Shown here piece after piece: positions 1 to 7,080 of a stretch of DNA of 12,058 nt. The translations under genes were made by a program, and so were the position numbers. The stretch spans positions 1-12,058 of the forward strand of contig JAFAMK010000108.1 of NCBI GenBank assembly GCA_019233415.1, in the 5' to 3' direction. Numbering within the stretch: position 1 is the first letter of the stretch; the number at the start of each line of letters is the position of its first letter. Source of the stretch: Vulcanimicrobiota bacterium (GTDB lineage Bacteria > Vulcanimicrobiota > Vulcanimicrobiia > Vulcanimicrobiales > Vulcanimicrobiaceae). The notes beneath the pieces were generated by a model, which saw only the letters and a list, made by a program, of their open reading frames with translations, did no database searches and was not told where the DNA came from.

Positions 1-1352
1 GCGATCTCATCGAGCCGCTGCGCTTCATAGCTGTAGTCATCCGGCGTCGTTGCGTAGATCGTATTTGATGATATACTGAAGATCCGCACATTGTGCTGCT
101 GTCGCAACCGCAAAACCGACTGCTCCAGCTCGTCGAGAAATCCGTCAACCCCGCCATACGCTGCGGCGGCAACTGGGTCATCTTCGTTCGGGCAGATCGC
201 GACGTCAATCAAGTCGCAGCCGTCACTTTCCCATGGGGTCGTGGTCGGAGGATTTAGGGATCCTGCGCCAACAAGCAGGCCGCCAATAAAGGTCCCGTGG
301 CTGTACTCTCGGTCCTGAAGCGCTAGCACCTCACGCCGGTCGACAACCCACTCGTCGAGCGGCGAACCGATACCGCCATCGACGATGGCGACGAGCGGAT
401 AAGCATCCGTTTCTCCACGGCTTGGGATGACGGCCTGCATTGGTTCGGAACTCACGACGGTGGCACTGCGCTCGAGCTTCGGCGCCAAATGGACGTTCCG
501 CACCAGTTGTTGTGTTTGCAGGAACTCAAGTAGCCGCGCATGCCGCCTGATGTCGTCGTCGAACGGCGTCAATATCCCGGGCTCCACTCGGTCAGGGCCC
601 TCGGTGCCAAAGGGGTGGAAAGCTGCGGCTCCTGATGCGCTCAGACGAATCTTGATCCAGCGATGGAATCGATTCGTGAGATGGAGTCTCTCGCATTCGA
701 GACCCGGGAAGGCCAATATGCCGGCTGTGAACGCTCTATACATTTCGAGAAGGTGCTGTGGCAACAGGTCCCACTGTGCGCGCTGCGGTGGCATGCGAAA
801 CAGTTCGACTCGGTAGGTCCCGCCAGTGGCGGGATTGCTCAGCCACCTTACCGCCTCGGCTGGAGAGAAGCGGACCCGATCCGTTGGCCCGATTAGGCCG
901 AAGGTATCGATTGCCCCGACTTCTTCGCGCTCTCGAGATGGTGCGGGGACAATGCGGTTCTTGAAGGGGTCGAACTTTGTTCGTGTCGCCTCTTCTGCGC
1001 GCTGCATTTTGCCGACGACCCGATCCAATGCTGGCGCTGTTACCTCGACGAGAATCTGTCCAAGATCGTCTGCACCTATCAGAGGTGTTGTCTCGTTGTC
1101 AAAGATACTGTAGGGGCGATGCGACTTTGCAAGCGCATCTGAGCGCAATGAGACTTTAGCATAGCCAATGCCACCCTGTCGTTGGACAACAGATTTTGCT
1201 CGCTCGACGCGCTCGACTAATCGGTGCTTATGTTCGACGAACCGCTCGTCTTGAAAGGCATAGAAGTCCTTGCCGTTTCGCGCAGACGGCTTGAATTCTT
1301 TGAGGACATGGAAGCGTTCGCGTTCAAGAATGACTTGAATCGGATTAGGCAT
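1..1352 (-). CDS. ietS: S8 (subtilisin-like) serine protease, IetS-like, 3' end beyond window
   Basis: The N-terminal 450 residues are visible and the frame is open to the left edge. Translation from ATG 1352 gives a hydrophilic N-terminal region of about 310 residues. It begins MPNPIQVILERERF and contains a SDALAKSHRPYS segment; I recall similar N-terminal regions in IetS-type proteases. The S8 core then starts with VAIVDGGIG (catalytic Asp325) and YSHGTFIGGLLVGAG (catalytic His352), followed by VRIFSISSNT. The catalytic Ser (GTS motif) lies outside the window. No signal peptide or membrane segment is seen, so the protein is probably cytoplasmic. The start overlaps the ATPase stop by 8 nt (bases 1345-1352), and a GGGGAG Shine-Dalgarno sequence lies at 1362-1367, so translation is probably coupled. 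In the homologous pairs the protease is the toxic effector and the ATPase restrains it; that role here is inferred. S8 family membership is near certain; the IetS label is likely. Confidence 0.9.
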   Translation of the reverse strand, partial: MPNPIQVILERERFHVLKEFKPSARNGKDFYAFQDERFVEHKHRLVERVERAKSVVQRQGGIGYAKVSLRSDALAKSHRPYSIFDNETTPLIGADDLGQILVEVTAPALDRVVGKMQRAEEATRTKFDPFKNRIVPAPSREREEVGAIDTFGLIGPTDRVRFSPAEAVRWLSNPATGGTYRVELFRMPPQRAQWDLLPQHLLEMYRAFTAGILAFPGLECERLHLTNRFHRWIKIRLSASGAAAFHPFGTEGPDRVEPGILTPFDDDIRRHARLLEFLQTQQLVRNVHLAPKLERSATVVSSEPMQAVIPSRGETDAYPLVAIVDGGIGSPLDEWVVDRREVLALQDREYSHGTFIGGLLVGAGSLNPPTTTPWESDGCDLIDVAICPNEDDPVAAAAYGGVDGFLDELEQSVLRLRQQHNVRIFSISSNTIYATTPDDYSYEAQRLDEI

Positions 1353-2535
1353 GGGCGAGCTCTCCCCCACTGCTGCTCTTCAGCCAACGGTTAATAGTTG
1401 CTCGATGAACGCCAAAGAGTTTTCCAAGATCCACAGGTGACGCATCGGGGTCACGCCTCAAGGCGAGCGCCAACGCTTCATCATCCTTTGCTAAGGCGCT
1501 TGCCCTGCGAGTAGCAAGGCGATTTGCATTCAAACTAACATATGAACGCACCGCTCCAAGAAGGCTGAACTTGGTGGGATCTTCGTTCAGGAGATACGAG
1601 CGCTTCAGGCTTCGAAGGAAGGTCTCGATCTCCGACCCGCTGACGTCGGACAAACACCAACTTAAAAAGACGACCTGCGTATCAGTCAGCTCCAATGGCG
1701 GAGCATAGCGGTGAATCATTTCGATCCGCGCTTCACGCGTTGGTAATGGCATACCAATCTGAAGGTCAAAGCGGCGCCAGATTGCTGGGTCAAGCAAGGT
1801 CTCGTGATTGGTAATGGCGATAGTTGGGCCGACCGTCTTTCGCGCGTCGAGGCTTTGCAACAGCGTATTCACGACACGCTTTATCTCCCCGACTTCTTGC
1901 GGATCGTCTCGCATCTTTGCGATAGCGTCGAACTCGTCGAGCAAGAGCAGGCAGCGATATCGCTCAGCGAACGCAAATAGCGCGCCGATATTTCGCGATG
2001 TTGTGCCGAGACACGACGAGATTAGTCCGTCAAGTCGGGCCGCCACAACAGGGAGATGGAGCTGCCGCCCAATCCAAAGGGCTAGTTGCGTCTTGCCTGT
2101 CCCAGGCTGGCCGTAGATCAGGGCGGACATCGCTGGCTCAACTCCACCCTCGCGCAAGCGATCGATATTGGACCACTCTTGCAACAAAGCGTCAATCGAC
2201 GTCGCCATTGCCGCGGGCAGCACTGGCCCGACTTGCGGGAGATCGGCGGCAAGGATCACGTCCGCTAGCGGATTTGAAGTCTCGCGGTCGACCGGGACGA
2301 TCGTGGACGCAGTAAGGGTCTCCCCACGCAACCGTTCGGCGGCGCGAGTCATACGGCTCGGCCGCATCTCAAGCGAGCGGCCCGCTTGCCCTAGCATTCG
2401 GCTTAAGACGGCAGCCGTTTTGGGGTCCTCCACGCCAAGCGCCTCCCGAAGGCGCTCGACCTGATGCCGGACAGCCGGTGACCCCGCGCTAAGGGCCGTT
2501 CGGCAGAGGCTAATGATGATGTCCGCATGCTCCAT
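1345..2535 (-). CDS. ietA: AAA+ ATPase of an IetAS-type protease/ATPase pair, with C-terminal HTH-like segment
   Basis: A 396-residue protein with a classical AAA+ core: Walker A GQPGTGKT (residues 142-149), Walker B LLLLDEFD (196-203), sensor-1 ITNHE (241-245) and an arginine finger region IWRRFD (252-257). The N-terminal 130 residues are helical and resemble the start of ATPases paired with S8 proteases (MEHADIIISL...). The last 30 residues (SPVDLGKLFGVHRATINRWL, 366-385) look like a helix-turn-helix, so the protein may bind DNA. I chose ATG 2535 because the frame, although open to an ATG at 2739, is unlike the family before this Met, and the region upstream is AT-rich and promoter-like. 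The Shine-Dalgarno sequence is weak (AGAGAA). The gene is followed by, and overlaps, the protease gene. In the Ti-plasmid and antiphage homologues the ATPase is the partner or antitoxin of the protease. G+C is visibly lower than in the genes to the right, suggesting horizontal transfer. Confidence 0.88.
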   Translation of the reverse strand: MEHADIIISLCRTALSAGSPAVRHQVERLREALGVEDPKTAAVLSRMLGQAGRSLEMRPSRMTRAAERLRGETLTASTIVPVDRETSNPLADVILAADLPQVGPVLPAAMATSIDALLQEWSNIDRLREGGVEPAMSALIYGQPGTGKTQLALWIGRQLHLPVVAARLDGLISSCLGTTSRNIGALFAFAERYRCLLLLDEFDAIAKMRDDPQEVGEIKRVVNTLLQSLDARKTVGPTIAITNHETLLDPAIWRRFDLQIGMPLPTREARIEMIHRYAPPLELTDTQVVFLSWCLSDVSGSEIETFLRSLKRSYLLNEDPTKFSLLGAVRSYVSLNANRLATRRASALAKDDEALALALRRDPDASPVDLGKLFGVHRATINRWLKSSSGGELAHA

Positions 2536-2554
2536 TTGCGCAGATTTTTCTCTA

Positions 2555-2577
2555 CTTGGCGCATAATTACTGCCAAG
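2555..2577. promoter_or_regulatory. Candidate operator/promoter dyad upstream of the ATPase gene
   Basis: A perfect inverted repeat has arms CTTGGC (2555-2560) and GCCAAG (2572-2577) around an 11-nt AT-rich centre (GCATAATTACT). It ends 20 nt before the chosen start codon of the ATPase gene. On the minus strand the centre reads TAATTAT, a plausible -10 element, although no good -35 is seen. Together with the HTH-like C-terminus of the ATPase, an autoregulatory operator is a reasonable guess. Six-bp arms can also occur by chance. Confidence 0.35.
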
Positions 2578-2849
2578 AGGCGCAAAAAATGCTCCAATTG
2601 TCGCGTAAAAGCACTGTTGCGGCGCACTATCGCAAGGCGACCCCTCAGCGAAGGTGGGAGGGCCGCTTGCAGTGCAACCAGCTGGTCGATCACCGAATTT
2701 GCTGCCGCACCGCCCTCCCGACACGAGCAGAGGAGCCACTTCTGGGAGCGCTAGATGGCTGTAGCTAAGGACGCTGTCCGCTTGGACGGCTTGCCGGCTG
2801 GCATTTCTAGCGTTTCAAAGACTACTGTGCCCTGGCCCAGGCCTCGTGA

Positions 2850-2864
2850 TTACGGCCCCCGTAA
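2850..2864 (-). terminator. Short hairpin after the HD-GYP stop codon, possible weak terminator
   Basis: A perfect inverted repeat (TTACGG, 3-nt loop, CCGTAA) begins about 11 nt downstream of the HD-GYP stop codon on the minus strand. A second small dyad (CCTGG/CCAGG, 2831-2841) follows. Neither has a U-tract, so neither is a canonical intrinsic terminator. The position, immediately after a gene end, is the main support. Confidence 0.25.
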
Positions 2865-2875
2865 GGCGCAGTCTG

Positions 2876-4759
2876 CTACGTGCGGCCTGCTACGACGGGT
2901 TCGTAGACGCGTTTGGTGATGAAGAGGTCGAGGAGGTCGCGGTCGACTTTGCCGCGGTCGGCGAATTCTTGGGTGAGGATGTCGAGGGCGCGGTCGATCG
3001 TCATCGCGGGCTTGTAGGGGCGGTCGTTTGCCGTGAGGGCGTCGAAGACGTCGCTGATCGTCATCATGCGGACCTGGGGGACGATTTCGGCGCCTTTCAA
3101 ACCGCGTGGGTAGCCGGTGCCGTCGAGGTGCTCGTGGTGGCCGTACGCCATCTCGGGGACGTGCTGCCACGGCGTGCGCTTCCACGGAATCTCGCGCAAG
3201 AAGTAGAACGACTGCGTGACGTGCTGCTCCATCTTGCGGCGCTCTTCGCTTGATAACGAACCGCGCGGGATGTGGAGGAAGTCCAGCTCCGCCGCGTCGA
3301 GGAGCGGGTGGTCGCCGTCGAGATCCCGGTACGTCGTGCGCGCGAGCGCGTCGAGGACTTCGCCGAGTTCTGCCGCGACGACGCGTGGTTCGTTGGCGCT
3401 TTCAACTGCCGCCAACAGTTCGCGCAGCTCGGCGCGGCGGCGCGGGTCGCTGCTCTGCTCGATCGCGAGCAGGAAGCGCAGGCGGATCGTGTCGATGCGG
3501 CCGTCGGGAAGCTTCTTTGCTTTTCCGAAGATGTACTCGGGGACGGCGACCTTGCCGAAGTCGTGCAGGAGCGAGGCGTAACGCATCTCGCGCAGTTGGT
3601 CCGCGTCGAAGTGGAGCGACGCGAAGACGCCGCTGCCGATCGTGTTGATCGCTTCGGCTTGCAGCACGGTGAGGTCGGCGACGCGCGCGGAGTGCCCCTG
3701 CGTCGCGCGGTCGCGGACTTCGATCGCCTTGACCGAGGCACGCACGAACTGTTCGAACAGGTCTTCGATGGACTCGAGCAGCGCGTGGTTCTCCAGCGCG
3801 ACGCCGGCCTGCGAAGCCAGTGAGCGCAGCACCTGCTCGTCGTGCTCGCTGAACGGGAGGACGCTCTGCTCGGTGTGCGCCTTGGACACCAGCTCGAAGG
3901 CGAAGTGTGGCTTGCGGTTGATGAGCATGATGACGCCGACGGTCGCGTCCTCGTGGTCGTGCATCGGGACGGCCAGGACCGACATCGTGCGGTAGCCGTT
4001 CGCGTCGTCGAAACTCCGGTTGAAGCGGTATTCCGCGCCGTCGGGGATCGCATAGGCGTCCTCGATCCGCACCGTCTCGCCGCTCAGCGCGACGTAGCCG
4101 GAGATCGAGGTGCGCGAGAGCGGCAGCACCGCGCCGAGGTACGTCCCGGCATCCTGCGGGCCGGTTTGCGCGACGGCGAAGCGCAGGACGTGCTCGCCCG
4201 AAGCGTTCGTCTCGAGCAGGTAGAGCGAACCGGAGTCGGCGCGGGTCAGCTCGCGTGCGCTGTGGACGATGCGCTGGTGGAGCTTCGTGATGTCGCGCTC
4301 GGCCGAGAGCGCGAGACCGATCTGGAGCAGCCGTTCGCTCTCGCCGCGGGCGGTGCGCAGCGCGGCCTGAGCGGCGAACGTCGCGGCGGCGGCGCGGACC
4401 GCCACGACCAGAGCGGTGCCGTCGGGCGGGGCGACGAGCCAGCCGCCGACGTGCGGGTCGTCGGCGAGCCACGTCAATGCCGAGTCGCGCTCGGCCAGCA
4501 CGACCGTCGTCGAGGGACGGTCCGCGGCGAGCGCCGCCACGGCGCGTTCGATCGCCGAGCGGTCGCCCAGCGCGCGCAATCGCTCCTCGTCGATCAGGTA
4601 GACGACGGGCGCGTGCCCGTCATCCGCGTAGGGGAACGCAGCCTCACGGTGGGCGATCCCGGCGGCGTCGAGCGCGACGAGGGTCGCGAGCCCGAGCTCC
4701 AGCCCGCGGGGACGGACGAGGACGAACGCCGGCGCGGCGGCGAGAGTGACGGCAGCCAC
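2876..4759 (-). CDS. GAF and HD-GYP domain protein, probable cyclic-di-GMP phosphodiesterase
   Basis: A 627-residue cytoplasmic signalling protein. Residues 1-130 form an alpha/beta domain reminiscent of a response-regulator receiver, but without an obvious phosphoacceptor Asp. Residues about 150-325 are a GAF sensor domain. Residues about 335-620 are an HD-GYP domain with GHSARV (355-360), LLHDFGK (H399, D400), HHEHLDGTGYP (541-551, GYP at 549-551) and DVFDALTANDRPYK. All main metal-binding motifs look intact. About 85 residues, rich in charged helix, are inserted between the HD motif and the next conserved block (ERRKMEQHV); I recall this longer form from GAF/HD-GYP proteins of other phyla. 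The family hydrolyses c-di-GMP. The start is GTG 4759, chosen for the strong Shine-Dalgarno sequence GGAGGAGG 7 nt upstream; the open frame continues upstream but is then antisense to accB. The gene is divergent from accB. Substrate and sensed signal are not visible. Confidence 0.9.
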   Translation of the reverse strand: MAAVTLAAAPAFVLVRPRGLELGLATLVALDAAGIAHREAAFPYADDGHAPVVYLIDEERLRALGDRSAIERAVAALAADRPSTTVVLAERDSALTWLADDPHVGGWLVAPPDGTALVVAVRAAAATFAAQAALRTARGESERLLQIGLALSAERDITKLHQRIVHSARELTRADSGSLYLLETNASGEHVLRFAVAQTGPQDAGTYLGAVLPLSRTSISGYVALSGETVRIEDAYAIPDGAEYRFNRSFDDANGYRTMSVLAVPMHDHEDATVGVIMLINRKPHFAFELVSKAHTEQSVLPFSEHDEQVLRSLASQAGVALENHALLESIEDLFEQFVRASVKAIEVRDRATQGHSARVADLTVLQAEAINTIGSGVFASLHFDADQLREMRYASLLHDFGKVAVPEYIFGKAKKLPDGRIDTIRLRFLLAIEQSSDPRRRAELRELLAAVESANEPRVVAAELGEVLDALARTTYRDLDGDHPLLDAAELDFLHIPRGSLSSEERRKMEQHVTQSFYFLREIPWKRTPWQHVPEMAYGHHEHLDGTGYPRGLKGAEIVPQVRMMTISDVFDALTANDRPYKPAMTIDRALDILTQEFADRGKVDRDLLDLFITKRVYEPVVAGRT

Positions 4760-4766
4760 GCTGACA

Positions 4767-4774
4767 CCTCCTCC
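4767..4774 (-). promoter_or_regulatory. Strong ribosome binding site that fixes the HD-GYP start
   Basis: On the minus strand GGAGGAGG lies 7 nt before GTG 4759. No comparable site precedes the other in-frame candidates, so it decides the start despite a frame that stays open to 5347. Confidence 0.75.
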
Positions 4775-4795
4775 AGCAATATCGTCCTCTCCCCT

Positions 4796-4814
4796 GCCGG
4801 GTATGAGACCCGGC
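4796..4814. promoter_or_regulatory. Perfect inverted repeat in the divergent HD-GYP/accB intergenic region
   Basis: GCCGGGT (4796-4802) and ACCCGGC (4808-4814) flank a 5-nt centre (ATGAG). The repeat lies 36 nt upstream of the HD-GYP start and 47 nt upstream of the accB-like start. That position suits an operator shared by two divergent promoters or a hairpin in the 5' leader of either transcript. No convincing -35/-10 pair was found in this GC-rich stretch. Confidence 0.4.
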
Positions 4815-4861
4815 GTATCGTCCCGGGGGCGGCCGGCCCGAAGCGTCGAACCCCTCGCCGG

Positions 4862-5290
4862 ATGACCGAAGACGTGATCGCGACGCGCACCCGCGCGCTC
4901 GCCGGTGCGCTGGTTGAGGGCGGGTTCGCTCGCCTGCGCGTGCGGGACGGCGAGACCGAGATCGAGCTGCGCCGCGTTCCACGGGCCCTGCCGGCCGCCG
5001 CGCCCCCGCCCATGGCGGCGGATTCGGTCACCGCGGCCGAGCCGGCCACCCCAGCGCCGGAGCGCCGCGCGGAGGTCGTGTCGAGCGACGTCGTCGGCAT
5101 CGTGCGTCTGCCCCGCCCGGTGCTCACCGAGGGCCTGGAATTTGACGGTGACCGCGAACTGGCCGTCGTCGAGACGCTCGGGATTCGCAACTCCGTCCGC
5201 TCGCGCGGGGGCGGCCGGATCAGCGCGGTCTTCGTGACCGAGGGCCAGCCGGTCGAATACGGCCAGCCGCTGTTCGCGATCGAGCGCTAG
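4862..5290 (+). CDS. accB: AccB-like biotin carboxyl carrier protein homologue lacking the biotinyl lysine
   Basis: A 142-residue protein with the BCCP layout. The N-terminal segment (about 10-38, ending LRVRDGETEIELRR) matches the AccB N-terminus. A Pro/Ala-rich linker (about 40-75) and a biotinyl/lipoyl-type hammerhead domain (about 78-142, ending GQPVEYGQPLFAIER) follow. In true BCCPs the turn carries E-A-M-K-M and biotin is attached to that Lys. Here the residues are E104-T105-L106-G107-I108 (codons GAG ACG CTC GGG ATT at 5171-5185). The spacing from Gly107 to GQPVE is 20 residues, the same as from the Lys in E. coli AccB, so the substitution is not an alignment artefact. The protein may be a non-biotinylated scaffold or regulator, comparable to plant BADC proteins; that is inference. 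The start ATG 4862 has a poor Shine-Dalgarno sequence but gives the family-like N-terminus. accC follows after 4 nt. The thumb region is shorter than in E. coli. Confidence 0.82.
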   Translation: MTEDVIATRTRALAGALVEGGFARLRVRDGETEIELRRVPRALPAAAPPPMAADSVTAAEPATPAPERRAEVVSSDVVGIVRLPRPVLTEGLEFDGDRELAVVETLGIRNSVRSRGGGRISAVFVTEGQPVEYGQPLFAIER

Positions 5291-5294
5291 CGCC

Positions 5295-6650
<1,356 letters not shown>

Positions 6651-6654
6651 GCGC

Positions 6655-7080
6655 GTGGCGTCTTCGTCGCGGCGGCATGGGCGAGAAGTGGCGCTGCAGG
6701 CGCTGTACGGAACGGAAGTCGGGAAGAAGCCGGCGGACGAGATGCTGACCGAATTGCTCGCGCGCGACGAGTCTTCGGAAGGGCGCGCGTTCGTGCGCGA
6801 CCTCGTCCTCGGCACGCTGGAGAACGCCGACGAGTCGGACGCGCTGGTCGCGCCGCTGCTCGAAGGTTGGACGCTCGACCGGCTGCCGACGATCGACCGC
6901 ATCATCCTGCGCATGAGCGCGTTCGAGCTGCGCCACCGCCGCGAGACCGACGCCGCCGTCGTGATCAACGAGGCGGTCGAGTTGGCGAAGAAGTTCTCGA
7001 CCGAAGACTCCGGGCGCTACGTCAACGGCGTGCTCGGGCGGCTGCTCGGGACGGCACCGGCCGCGGGAGCGGAATCATGA
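6655..7080 (+). CDS. nusB: Transcription antitermination factor NusB
   Basis: A 141-residue all-helical RNA-binding protein. It joins NusE (ribosomal protein S10) on boxA RNA to allow antitermination of rRNA operons. Family hallmarks are RRHGREVALQALYG at the N-terminus, the central W-T-L-D-R-L-P-T-I-D-R-I-I-L-R-M-S-A-F-E-L block (about residues 72-92), and INEAVELAKKFSTEDSGRYV (about 103-122) followed by NGVLGRLL. Length is typical. The start is GTG 6655, 4 nt after accC. The stop overlaps the next start as ATGA (7077-7080). The accC-nusB proximity matches that in Firmicutes clusters. Confidence 0.96.
   Translation: MASSSRRHGREVALQALYGTEVGKKPADEMLTELLARDESSEGRAFVRDLVLGTLENADESDALVAPLLEGWTLDRLPTIDRIILRMSAFELRHRRETDAAVVINEAVELAKKFSTEDSGRYVNGVLGRLLGTAPAAGAES

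Larger units (their letters stand above)
2536..2875. other. Intergenic region and apparent right boundary of the low-GC insert
   Basis: These 340 bases lie between the 5' end of the ATPase gene and the 3' end of the HD-GYP gene, both on the minus strand. The stretch next to the ATPase (2536-2610) is AT-rich and holds the dyad at 2555-2577. The part next to the HD-GYP gene holds two short dyads: CCTGG/CCAGG around 2831-2841 and TTACGG/CCGTAA at 2850-2864. No tRNA, integrase remnant, insertion-sequence end or long direct repeat was recognised. Short open frames exist on both strands, but none resembles a known protein. Confidence 0.5.

Noticed and set aside
91..1159. Several plus-strand frames of 60-129 residues opposite the protease gene
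   Set aside because: They are Ser/Arg-rich shadows without motifs, while the minus strand carries a continuous S8 protease frame with both visible catalytic residues.
2403..2693. Minus-strand 96-residue frame overlapping the ATPase start in another phase
   Set aside because: Its first 50 residues look protein-like, so a decayed or tiny upstream gene cannot be fully excluded. More than half of it is antiphase to the ATPase, and no family is recognised.
2536..2739. 68-residue N-terminal extension of the ATPase frame up to an ATG at 2739
   Set aside because: The extension is Cys/Pro-rich and unlike the family, and it would run through the AT-rich promoter-like region and dyad. The internal Met at 2535 gives the expected N-terminus.
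2776..2800. Short hairpins around GTCCGCTTGGAC as a possible attachment site or tRNA fragment
   Set aside because: There is no cloverleaf, no matching copy in the window and no integrase; four-base arms are too short to support a claim.
2755..2919. 54-residue plus-strand frame starting ATGGCTGTAGCT
   Set aside because: No recognisable Shine-Dalgarno sequence or similarity, and its end is antisense to the HD-GYP gene.
3842..4861. Upstream extension of the accB-like frame
   Set aside because: It is antisense to the HD-GYP gene; the family-like N-terminus begins at ATG 4862.
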